Positions 1 through 7,697 of a stretch of 38,024 bases of DNA are shown here, piece after piece (position 1 is the stretch's first letter; every line of letters begins with the position of its first letter). A program made the position numbers and the translations under genes. A model generated the notes under the pieces. That model saw only the letters and a list, made by a program, of their open reading frames with translations. It ran no database searches and had not been told where the DNA came from. The stretch covers positions 1-38,024 of the forward strand of contig JACDGP010000045.1 in the NCBI GenBank assembly GCA_013821605.1. The letters are read 5' to 3'. The stretch comes from Herpetosiphonaceae bacterium (lineage in GTDB: Bacteria; Chloroflexota; Chloroflexia; Chloroflexales; Kallotenuaceae).

Positions 1-1067
1 TTAATCTCGTAATTACCGGCTAAACTCAGCCGGTCGAGGTTGGCAGTGCCGACCGTTGACCAAATGCCATCAATCGTCGCCGTCTTGGCATGAATCATTG
101 CGTCCTTGTAACCAAAAATGCGGACGCCGTGGCTCAAGCACTGCTTAAAGAAGCCACGTGCCAACCAGTCCGCCGTGGGATGGTTGGATTGCCATGGCAG
201 CAACACACGCACATCGACACCCCGGTGCGCTGCCTCGATCAATGCCGCCAGGATCACACGGTCCGGGATAAAGTATGCATTGGTGAGATAAATATGGTCG
301 GTCGCACGCTGGATCGCATCGAGGTACATGCCCCGAATTGGGAAGACCAGCCGGCCCGGATCGTTACGATGCACACGGATTGGATCATGCCATGGACGTG
401 CGGTATTCCAGGCAATCGCAGGTTGTGTGGTACGGTTGGTGTTCCAGAAGTCAACGAAGGCAAAGCCAATGTCAGCTGCCGCCGGGCCTTTCATGCGGAG
501 ATGAGTATCGCGCCACGCTGTTGCGTAGAGGCCACCTATGTTATAGCCGCCCAGGAAGGCAATTTCGTTGTCTACGATCAGCAATTTACGGTGATCGCGG
601 GCATAGCGCCGTGGATCGAAGGCATACCACAGATGCTGCAGCGAGCGGTACTCAATTTTATTGATCGCCCGGGAAAAGCGCTTGAAGCTGGGGCGTACGA
701 CGAGATTGGCGAAGCCATCGAAGATCACATACACCTGTACGCCCGCCGCCGCCTTGCGCTCTAGATGCTCCTTGATGGTCTTCCCGAGCTGGTCGCCTTT
801 CCAAATAAAGGTCTCGAAAAAAATCGTCTCGCGGGCATCGTCGATCGCCCGCAGCATCGCATCATATAAATCCTGTCCATAGACGAAGAGTTGCACCTTA
901 TCGCCTTCTACAATCTCGGGGGCGGGCTCGACATGCGGAAAACTGGCAGGTCGTCGCTTGCGTATAGCACTGCTCGCACTCAAGACTGCGATGATCAGCG
1001 ATTGCGCGGTCAGCAGGCCAGCGCCAAGCCACAAAACAATGCGCCGCCACGTCGGACGAGGATGCAT
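1..1067 (-). CDS. Phospholipase D-like / cardiolipin synthase family protein (3' end beyond window)
   Basis: The reverse strand is open from an ATG at 1067 to the window edge, 355 codons. An AGAAGGAA ribosome site lies just upstream of the ATG. Residues about 8-31 form one membrane anchor (RRIVLWLGAGLLTAQSLIIA). Two HxKx4D motifs define the PLD superfamily: HRKLLIVD (H158, K160, D165) and HAKTATID (H325, K327, D332), the second followed by GTANLDRLSL. The family transfers phosphatidyl groups or hydrolyses phosphodiesters; membrane anchoring and two HKD motifs best fit a bacterial cardiolipin synthase, but the substrate is inferred. The C-terminus is cut off by the window. Confidence 0.88.
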   Translation of the reverse strand, partial: MHPRPTWRRIVLWLGAGLLTAQSLIIAVLSASSAIRKRRPASFPHVEPAPEIVEGDKVQLFVYGQDLYDAMLRAIDDARETIFFETFIWKGDQLGKTIKEHLERKAAAGVQVYVIFDGFANLVVRPSFKRFSRAINKIEYRSLQHLWYAFDPRRYARDHRKLLIVDNEIAFLGGYNIGGLYATAWRDTHLRMKGPAAADIGFAFVDFWNTNRTTQPAIAWNTARPWHDPIRVHRNDPGRLVFPIRGMYLDAIQRATDHIYLTNAYFIPDRVILAALIEAAHRGVDVRVLLPWQSNHPTADWLARGFFKQCLSHGVRIFGYKDAMIHAKTATIDGIWSTVGTANLDRLSLAGNYEI

Positions 1068-1193
1068 ACGAGTTCCTTCTATAGCATGTGATGCTGGCAC
1101 TACCGGTCAGGTGAGCCCCAAGTCTACCATACCATGCCAAAACGAGTAGTATCATGTGTGCAGCGACATCCATCTGAGTGGAGGCTCAGCGCC

Positions 1194-2438
1194 ATGGCGT
1201 ACACTGCAACTACGCGCCTCATCCGGCCGGCAAATTCCAGCCATGCCCGACAGTTGCTCTGGTTCACCTTAATCTTTTTTGTTGTGACACTCACCATCGG
1301 CCTGGGCTGGGATCGACGGTGGCATACCGTGCACACCTTCGATACCTTCTACTCGCCGCCACATCTCTTCACCTACAGCATGATGCTGCTGGCGAGCGCC
1401 CTGGTAGCGAGTATCGCCTTCAGGCCGAGCCTTCGTACGGCTTTCGAGCAAGGACCCGGCACCTCTGTGCGTCTCCCACTGCTCGGCATCGCTATGCCGG
1501 GCTGCTTGGTGCTCCTCGGTAGTGGCTTCGTGATCCTGGCTCTGGCTGGGCTGCTTGACGATCTCTGGCATACCAATTTTGGCCTGGATGAGACTGGTTG
1601 GTCCACACCTCATGCGATGATCGGCTGGGGGCTGCTGGTGATTGCGCTCGGCTTCATCACGTGCCGACTGGCACTACAGCCCAGGGTATATCGTCATAAT
1701 GGAGGAGGGGTTGGGACCAACGCGCCGTTGCCCGTTTGGACTTCCCTGGTTATGAGCGGGCTGTTGATCATCTTTTCCGTGACGCCACTACTAGGCCCAT
1801 TCCATGGCAATAAGTTACCTGCAATGCTCCAATTGATCCGGTTCCTCCCGGTACTGAAGGCCCAGCCGCCCGTTCAGCATACCTACCGCATCTACCTGCA
1901 ATGGAACATTACGCGTACTAACGGCTGGCTTGCACCGCTCGGCGGCTTGTGGGCCGGTGCGGTGTTGGCCGTGCTACGTGGCCTTGACCGGCGGGCGCGG
2001 GTCTGGCTCCTGATCGTGGTGCTGTGGTCGGTATGGAACTTCCTGAGTGACCGTGCTACTGTTCGCAGCTTCGACCGGTATTTCGACCAACATCTAGCGC
2101 TCAACCCGGTAAGCTGGTTACCTTTGCCGTTGCTGCCTGCTGCACTGATGTTGTTCCTCGTCACCGCTGTTGGTTTCCCTGAGAAGTTGGCATGGCCGCT
2201 CGTCGGCATCGTCTTTGCCGTCTGCATCAATCGCTTCTGGGGACCGCATGCCCGCCCGCTCCTCCTGGTGCTCGCTACGGCCTTCACGGCTTGGCTCGGC
2301 GGGCAACTTGGCGACCGTGTAGCACGCATCCTCCGTCGACCAACACACCGGGCGGTGATTGGGCTGGCCTTGGCCGGTGTCGTTGTGCCCCTCATGACCG
2401 GTGTGGTGGATTTATATTTGCGCAAGGTAACGCCGTGA
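1194..2438 (+). CDS. Polytopic membrane protein of unknown function
   Basis: This encodes 414 residues from the ATG at 1194, which has GGAGG about 11 bases upstream; an in-frame ATG at 1134 lacks a good ribosome site. About ten hydrophobic segments are visible, so it is an integral membrane protein. Conserved-looking His/Trp/Asp clusters lie beside membrane segments: WDRRWHTVHTFDTFYSPPH near the start, then LLDDLWHTNFGLDETGWSTPHAMIGW around residues 130-155. Such residues could bind metal or haem, but I recognise no family and assign no reaction. It is convergent with the next gene on the minus strand. Confidence 0.75.
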   Translation: MAYTATTRLIRPANSSHARQLLWFTLIFFVVTLTIGLGWDRRWHTVHTFDTFYSPPHLFTYSMMLLASALVASIAFRPSLRTAFEQGPGTSVRLPLLGIAMPGCLVLLGSGFVILALAGLLDDLWHTNFGLDETGWSTPHAMIGWGLLVIALGFITCRLALQPRVYRHNGGGVGTNAPLPVWTSLVMSGLLIIFSVTPLLGPFHGNKLPAMLQLIRFLPVLKAQPPVQHTYRIYLQWNITRTNGWLAPLGGLWAGAVLAVLRGLDRRARVWLLIVVLWSVWNFLSDRATVRSFDRYFDQHLALNPVSWLPLPLLPAALMLFLVTAVGFPEKLAWPLVGIVFAVCINRFWGPHARPLLLVLATAFTAWLGGQLGDRVARILRRPTHRAVIGLALAGVVVPLMTGVVDLYLRKVTP

Positions 2439-2475
2439 CGTGTCGTGCTGCACATTCCGATGGGCATACAAGCAA

Positions 2476-2982
2476 CTATTGCTCGCCAAATTCCCAGTCA
2501 GCGAGCATCACGAGCGAGTCATAATCCTCTACGAGGTCGGGTGTATAGTCAACGATCAAGGCGCGGGTCGAAACGCGTTCTTCCTGTGGGGTATCACGCA
2601 GCATCCGTTGCACATCGGTCCAGTCCTGCGGACGACCAGCTTGCATTTTAATGAGGGTCAGATACGGGCGTGGCATCACCGGATAGCCCGCAGTATCGCG
2701 GTTGGGATGCGCCAAGGCCTGATCAAGCCAAGGAGCAGTGCTGATCAGGACATCAATGGTGGAGTTGTCGAGACCCTGCACAGAAAATCCACCAATGGAA
2801 AGCGGGCCAGTAATGGTATAGCCGGCTTGGGTGAAAGCATCGCGTGCGGCTTGCTCATCTTCGCTGTGGATCATAATATCCACATCCAGCGTCATGCGTT
2901 CAGGCATGTAGGCGCGCGTCGCTAGCCCACCAACCAGCACCCACGCGATCCCCGCAAGCGGAATATCAGGAATAGGCTGCAC
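2476..2982 (-). CDS. Nucleotidyltransferase-fold protein (AbiEii-like)
   Basis: The core reads WVLVGGLATRAYMPERMTLD followed by VDIMI. This is the GG...R.T.D.D arrangement of the minimal nucleotidyltransferase fold found in AbiEii-type and related proteins. I chose the GTG at 2982 because AGGAG lies seven bases upstream and the core begins soon after, giving 168 aa. The frame is open further upstream, with ATGs at 3099 and 3111 (up to 239 aa), but that extension is arginine-rich and unlike the family. No partner antitoxin gene is obvious. The function could be a toxin-like nucleotidyltransferase or a housekeeping member; this is undecided. Confidence 0.7.
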   Translation of the reverse strand: MQPIPDIPLAGIAWVLVGGLATRAYMPERMTLDVDIMIHSEDEQAARDAFTQAGYTITGPLSIGGFSVQGLDNSTIDVLISTAPWLDQALAHPNRDTAGYPVMPRPYLTLIKMQAGRPQDWTDVQRMLRDTPQEERVSTRALIVDYTPDLVEDYDSLVMLADWEFGEQ

Positions 2983-3151
2983 AGCAGTTCTCCTGCTTAG
3001 GAACTGGTTTGATGAGCCGGTCCCACGTGGTTGACGCCGGATGGCCATCTGAAACAGCTGGCGGGTCCGTGCATAGCGCTGCATATGCTCCTTGGTCATA
3101 GCCAACAGCATACCATAGGAACCATTGCCTGCTCCTTTCGCTGCACGGCGT

Positions 3152-4264
3152 CTACTGGGGCGTAAAGCTGGTTTGGGCATGCTGGCCAGTAGCAAACTCT
3201 ACGTCGACCGTAATAACGGTGCTGCTCGTCACGGGACCAGTCGGAAAGCTGACTGCTGCCTCACCGTTGCTATCTGTCACAGCATCAGTAAACGCATCCA
3301 GCGCCGGATAATGCACGCCGAAGGTTGTCGTGACCCCAGTTAGTGGCGTTTTATTGGTGGTCAAGCGTCCACACACTATCTCCATCATGTTCTGAGCAGG
3401 TTGCGGGAGTGTCACCCACGCCTGGGCTCCATCCTTCACCGCCGGCGCATTTTGGCTGCATCCCGCAGTGGAGACCGCTGTGCCAACACCCGGCGTCGGC
3501 TGCGGTGGAGCTGCCACCGGTGTGCTACTGGGCAACGGCTGAGTTATGGTTGGGGCCGGCGCAAGCGCGATGCTACCCGAACGTAACTCCGCACCTAAAC
3601 GACCGAGCAGTACTTTGAAAGGGTCGGGCTTGTCTGGATGCCATTCGAAGCGCGCCCGTTCGAACCACTGTGTCCACACCGTTTCACCGCTGCTATTGGT
3701 CTCCATTGCTGGCTCGGTCAATGGTAGTCCAAAGAGCGCCAGGCTGCGCGCATAGGCATCGAGGCCAGGCCGCTGGAGCCCATGGGTCTGCCAGTAGCTT
3801 TTGAAGCCCTGCCCATTGTATGGAAAGCCTTGGTCACACACATTATGGCTGGTTTGGGGAAACCACAAACAGTTAGCCTGGGGCCCACCGGCATGCGGCT
3901 CGCTATGCCAATCGCGACCAAGCTGCTGTAGTCGTTCGACACCCAGTCGTCCCAGTAGGATGCCGGGGGCAACCCGGTTTGCCACAACGATATCGGGATG
4001 CAATTCAAAGCGATTGCGTTCGAACCACTGGGTCTGGTATATCTGATCTGTATCCGGATTGGTTGCCAGTGCCGCCAGTGTGAGCGGGAAACCGAAGACC
4101 GGCAAGCCGCCATTCTGCTCCCAAAACTGTTGGAAAGTGCCGCTCAGACAGGGCGACGGGAGCGCGGAGCCTGGATAGCAGGAATCGGCAGCTCTCGTGA
4201 GCTCCGATGGAATGATGATACTGGCAATCAGCAAAGCAACGAGCAGGGCCATGAAATGCCGCAT
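3152..4264 (-). CDS. Secreted protein with two GG..FG.P / WFER.RFE.HP repeats
   Basis: The protein is 370 aa with a clear Sec signal peptide (about residues 1-25, cleavage near TRAA). The mature part starts with FQQFWEQNGGLPVFGFPLT, then WFERNRFELHPD and LLGRLGVERL. A second copy follows: SYWQTHGL, LFGLPLTEP, WFERARFEWHPD and LLGRLGAEL. This tandem is common in exported proteins of Chloroflexota; its role is unknown to me. After a Pro/Thr linker, about 90 C-terminal residues look like an immunoglobulin-like beta domain. The ATG at 4264 has AAGGAT at ribosome-site distance. It lies head-to-head with the gene at 4440. Confidence 0.8.
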   Translation of the reverse strand: MRHFMALLVALLIASIIIPSELTRAADSCYPGSALPSPCLSGTFQQFWEQNGGLPVFGFPLTLAALATNPDTDQIYQTQWFERNRFELHPDIVVANRVAPGILLGRLGVERLQQLGRDWHSEPHAGGPQANCLWFPQTSHNVCDQGFPYNGQGFKSYWQTHGLQRPGLDAYARSLALFGLPLTEPAMETNSSGETVWTQWFERARFEWHPDKPDPFKVLLGRLGAELRSGSIALAPAPTITQPLPSSTPVAAPPQPTPGVGTAVSTAGCSQNAPAVKDGAQAWVTLPQPAQNMMEIVCGRLTTNKTPLTGVTTTFGVHYPALDAFTDAVTDSNGEAAVSFPTGPVTSSTVITVDVEFATGQHAQTSFTPQ

Positions 4265-4353
4265 ACGTGATCCTTATCACTACAGAGAAATGATATATGT
4301 TGCGTCAAACCTACCCAGAGTAAGGCAATTTGCCTGATTCACAAATTGGGGGC

Positions 4354-4382
4354 TTGACACAGAACATATGTTCTTATATACT
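4354..4382 (+). promoter_or_regulatory. Near-consensus sigma70 promoter with LexA-type palindrome in the spacer
   Basis: A perfect TTGACA (4354-4359) is followed by exactly 17 bases and TATACT (4377-4382). The spacer holds the perfect 14-bp palindrome AGAACATATGTTCT (4361-4374). It matches the GAAC-N4-GTTC core of the Gram-positive-type LexA/DinR SOS box, a class also reported for LexA of Dehalococcoides (Chloroflexota). A repressor here would block polymerase. The promoter reads into the gene at 4440. A 7-bp inverted repeat (4326-4332 / 4342-4348) lies just upstream. Confidence 0.75.
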
Positions 4383-4439
4383 GTAAACAGTCCTAAGACG
4401 TATCCAAGCAGTATATACGACACTGAAAGGAGCCCTGGT

Positions 4440-4982
4440 ATGGCTGTCACAAGTCGCGATCTACATAGCAATGCTTCCTTGCGCCGGCAAGTTGTACGCC
4501 CTACTCCGGTTGCACGCGTGTATCCGACGACGGCCCGCCTACCTTATCTGCTGACGTTGCTGCTGTGTGGGTTCGCGTTAATCCTGGTCGGCAATAGTTT
4601 GATCCAGTGGGGTCAAACCAAACTGGACGACATGCGCTATGGTCGCCCGCGCACCACCCATCTGGAAGGCTGGGTCGGCCATAACGAGGCGACCGGCAAC
4701 CAAACGCAGTTCGTCGCCATGAACCTGAACCGGCAAGTCACCGTTTTTGAGATCCCTGGCGGCGATGTGGCTCAGACCCGCACCTTGAAAGGCCCCTATC
4801 TCTTTGGTGCTAACGAAGACCTGACCCCGATCCACCTGCAACTCCAGTATATCAACGACGACAAAGACATCGATCTGGTGATTAACGTCAAAGACGAGCA
4901 AATCATCTATATCAACGACAAGGGCACCTTCCGCTTGATTACCCCGCAAGAGCGTGCCGCATACGAGCAAACTCACCATTAG
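4440..4982 (+). CDS. Single-pass membrane protein, putative SOS-regulated, unknown function
   Basis: The ATG at 4440 has AAAGGAG eight bases upstream, giving 180 aa. The basic N-terminal tail of about 33 residues is followed by one membrane segment (LPYLLTLLLCGFALILVGNS) and an extracytoplasmic domain of about 120 residues. That domain contains a stretch resembling a VCBS/FG-GAP blade (INDDKDIDLVINVKDEQIIY). Its promoter carries a LexA-type palindrome, so induction by DNA damage is a reasonable inference. Small single-TM proteins under LexA are division inhibitors in several bacteria, but no homology to them is visible here. Confidence 0.8.
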   Translation: MAVTSRDLHSNASLRRQVVRPTPVARVYPTTARLPYLLTLLLCGFALILVGNSLIQWGQTKLDDMRYGRPRTTHLEGWVGHNEATGNQTQFVAMNLNRQVTVFEIPGGDVAQTRTLKGPYLFGANEDLTPIHLQLQYINDDKDIDLVINVKDEQIIYINDKGTFRLITPQERAAYEQTHH

Positions 4983-5016
4983 CGCCGGCCTAGCATCGCC
5001 TGTGTCGGGGTAGGTT

Positions 5017-5063
5017 ATACTGCGACCGTTCGCACCGTCAGGTGCTAGGGACGGTCGCAGTAT
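5017..5063 (+). promoter_or_regulatory. Nested hairpin overlapping the DUF58 start codon
   Basis: ATACTGCGACCGT (5017-5029) is perfectly repeated inverted as ACGGTCGCAGTAT (5051-5063). Inside the 21-base loop sits a second inverted repeat, GCACC (5032-5036) / GGTGC (5041-5045). The ATG of the next gene (5062-5064) lies in the right arm, so folding would hide the start codon. No U-run follows. It could be a translational control element, a protein-binding palindrome or a weak terminator. Confidence 0.6.
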
Positions 5064-6291
5064 GTTTAAGCAAGAAACCCTCGCCACCCTCGTTGTGATC
5101 TTTGCGATTGCGCTCATCTTGGGCCAACCGGTCTTGGCCTGGATGCTAGGGCTACTCTTCGTGACCGTGCTGCTTGCAGACCGCTGGAGTAGGTGGAGCC
5201 TAGGACGGGTGCGCTACGAGCGAAGCCTGAGCCAGTCACACGCCTTTGTCGGTGACAAGGTCGTGCTCACCATGCGCGTGGTCAATCCCAAACTCCTCAG
5301 TGTGCCTGGACTACGCTGTAGCGATGTTGTGCCAGCCCGCTTCGATTATGGCACGCCCGTGCTCCCTTCCACCAAATCGAACAGCGTGGTACTCAGTCGT
5401 GGTCTGGCGCTGCGGCCGTATGAAGCCGTGAGCTGGCAGATCGAATTGCAATGCAAGGTACGCGGCCTCCATTTCTTCGGTCCCGTCGAGTTGAGCGCCA
5501 GTGATCCGTTTGGCCTCAACACTACCAGCACCAGCATCGACGCACCCACACGTTTGATCGTCTACCCGCAGCTAGCGAACCTGCCGAACCTCACGCTACG
5601 GCCCCGGCAGCCCATGGGTGATCGTCGCACCCAACGCCAACTGCTGACCGATCCGACCCGTACGATCGGTATTCGTGACTATCAAGCCACCGATCCGTTC
5701 AAAACAATCCACTGGGGTGCAACTGCCCGCCGTGGAGCGTTACAAACCCGCATCTTCGAGCCGAATACCACGCTCGATCTCCTGATCGTGCTTGATCTGG
5801 ATACCTTCGAGCACTATTGGGAAGGTATACACCCCGACTTGATCGAGTATCTGATCAGCGTCGCTGCCACGGCCGCCAGCGCAGCAGAGCGTGGTCAATG
5901 GAACTTCGGCTTATATGCGAATGCTGGATCGGTCGATAGTGAGCAACTGGCCCGCGTTCCATTGGGACGCAGTCCGGCACAACTTGGTGCGGTGCTCGAA
6001 GCTTTGGCTAAACTCGTGCCGTATTCGGTCGTCGGCTTGCCGCAGCTCTTACGCCGCATCGGGAGCGAATTCCCCTGGGGCGCGACGGTGCTGGTGATCA
6101 GCGCTGTGCCATCCCAAGACATGCAGGGGACCTTGCTGCGGCTGGCCGAGCGCGGGCGCAGGGTCCGCTGGTTGTATGGCGGCGATGGGCGGCTGCCGGT
6201 TATACCGGGCGTCGAGGTTGAAGCTCTGCCCTTTGATGCCGCCTGGCAAGCCACGCATATCACGCAAATAACAGTTGACCAAGCTAGGTGA
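5062..6291 (+). CDS. DUF58 domain-containing membrane protein
   Basis: The protein is 409 aa. Two adjacent N-terminal hydrophobic segments (residues about 7-40) are followed by a beta-rich region and the DUF58 signature: GIRDYQATDPFKTIHWGATA then LQTRIFEP (about residues 195-235). A von Willebrand A-like stretch follows, with LLIVLDLDT. DUF58 proteins usually sit beside MoxR-type AAA ATPases; none is nearby. The start codon lies in the arm of a strong hairpin and only a weak AGGGA is upstream, so translation may be controlled. It is followed by a membrane protein 20 bases later, probably in one operon. Confidence 0.88.
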   Translation: MFKQETLATLVVIFAIALILGQPVLAWMLGLLFVTVLLADRWSRWSLGRVRYERSLSQSHAFVGDKVVLTMRVVNPKLLSVPGLRCSDVVPARFDYGTPVLPSTKSNSVVLSRGLALRPYEAVSWQIELQCKVRGLHFFGPVELSASDPFGLNTTSTSIDAPTRLIVYPQLANLPNLTLRPRQPMGDRRTQRQLLTDPTRTIGIRDYQATDPFKTIHWGATARRGALQTRIFEPNTTLDLLIVLDLDTFEHYWEGIHPDLIEYLISVAATAASAAERGQWNFGLYANAGSVDSEQLARVPLGRSPAQLGAVLEALAKLVPYSVVGLPQLLRRIGSEFPWGATVLVISAVPSQDMQGTLLRLAERGRRVRWLYGGDGRLPVIPGVEVEALPFDAAWQATHITQITVDQAR

Positions 6292-6311
6292 GCCTAACGA
6301 GGCATGGTAGA

Positions 6312-7697
6312 ATGAACAAGATGAACTTCCAGTCGTTTGCGTCATCATTGCAACCGCTACGTTGTCTGTTTTACATCGTTGTTGCCGCCTTCGAGTCCAG
6401 CCGGGCCTATTTGGTTATACTGCTGCTGGCAACCCTCTTCGGCCCCAGTCCCGTTAAATGGTTTGCCTTGCTATTGGTCGTCGGCTTCGCTGCCGCAAGT
6501 GCTGCACGCTGGCCAATCGAGGAAATCGGCACGCGCTGGCCGATCAGCATCGCCTTGATCATCGTCACGGTGTGGGCAACCAAGTGGCAAGTGCTGGGCG
6601 GTATCCTGCCCTGGCAAGGCTGGAGCAGGCTACACGAGGTCGAGCTAGGTGGAGTGTATATTACACTCCTAACGACGCTCTGGTGCTGGTGGCGCGGGCT
6701 TAGCCTCCTTGACCATGATCATGGCACGCTGGTGCATACCTTCCGGCGCAGCATCCTGACCGTCGTGATCGGTGGCCTCCTGATCGGGTTAGTCAACGCC
6801 TTCCAGGCCAGCACGTTCCGAGAAGATCGGCCTTTACTGCTCACCGCGGTGGCCATGTTTGGGCTGGCGCTCGTCAGCCTGATCCTGGCACGTCTGGTAG
6901 CCGATGCTGAAGCGGGCGTGATCACTGACCGCTGGCGCTGGCTGCGAAATGGGGTTGGCGTTACATTGCTGTTGCTATTTGTCGGCGTTAGCTGTTTAGC
7001 CCTGTTTTCAGCGAGTGCTGCGAATGTGCTACGAGGCGCCATGGTCGCCATGATGTTGCTGATGCTGATTATTGCGACACCCCTGGTCTGGCTGTTGGCA
7101 CCCATCGGTACCTGGATCGCCAGCCACGCTCGGTCACAGATAACGCCACCGCCACCGCCCGTAGCACCTCCCGATCAAATCCTGCCGGATAGCTCGGCGG
7201 TGCTGAGATATGTGCTCCAAGTTCCGCTGTACCTGATCATCTTGCTGCCCCTAGTCGTCATGATCCTCGCGATCATCTTTTTCCAACGTCGTCGGAAGCA
7301 GGTCGAACTACATGGTGACGAGGCCCACGAGTCGTTGTTCTCGTGGGCAGCTGTAGCCGATGATTTGCGCGGTTTATGGGCGCGACGGCAGACCGGAGGC
7401 CTCCAAGCATTGCTCCAGTCGCTACGTGCTACCGATCCAGCCACCCGCATTCGGCGGCGCTATATCCAGGCACTCCTGCTCGGCGAAGCCGCCGCACATG
7501 GTCGCCAGCTGCAGCAAACGCCGGCGGAGTACCGCCCCGATTTGAGCGCGGCCCTCCCCAATCGGGATGATGCGGTGCAAGCCCTCACTGGCCATTATCA
7601 ACAAGCGCGCTATGCCCCAGCAGCGACCACCGAAGCTGACGCACAGGGGGCTGAAGCCGCCTGGCAAGCGCTTGCTGCAAGAGAGAACCAAGCATGA
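6312..7697 (+). CDS. Membrane protein with C-terminal DUF4129-like domain
   Basis: From the ATG at 6312 the product is 461 aa; a GTG at 6288 overlapping the DUF58 stop is an alternative start. About eight membrane segments fill the first 250 residues, then a Pro-rich loop (PPPPPVAPP) and another membrane helix near residue 310. The cytoplasmic tail has RRRYIQALLLGEAAAHG and an RPDLS/HYQQARYA pattern resembling DUF4129, the tail of TgpA-like transglutaminase proteins. No transglutaminase catalytic core is present. DUF58 plus DUF4129 neighbours are a recurrent pairing. The stop overlaps the next ATG by four bases. Confidence 0.7.
   Translation: MNKMNFQSFASSLQPLRCLFYIVVAAFESSRAYLVILLLATLFGPSPVKWFALLLVVGFAAASAARWPIEEIGTRWPISIALIIVTVWATKWQVLGGILPWQGWSRLHEVELGGVYITLLTTLWCWWRGLSLLDHDHGTLVHTFRRSILTVVIGGLLIGLVNAFQASTFREDRPLLLTAVAMFGLALVSLILARLVADAEAGVITDRWRWLRNGVGVTLLLLFVGVSCLALFSASAANVLRGAMVAMMLLMLIIATPLVWLLAPIGTWIASHARSQITPPPPPVAPPDQILPDSSAVLRYVLQVPLYLIILLPLVVMILAIIFFQRRRKQVELHGDEAHESLFSWAAVADDLRGLWARRQTGGLQALLQSLRATDPATRIRRRYIQALLLGEAAAHGRQLQQTPAEYRPDLSAALPNRDDAVQALTGHYQQARYAPAATTEADAQGAEAAWQALAARENQA

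Noticed and set aside
90-764. Long forward-strand open frame of 224 codons at the left edge
   Set aside because: It lies opposite the phospholipase D-like gene, whose two HKD motifs are on the minus strand; the forward peptide has no protein-like pattern.
1892-2467. 191-codon minus-strand frame
   Set aside because: It is antisense to the polytopic membrane protein, with low-complexity Arg/Ser/Thr content and no ribosome site.
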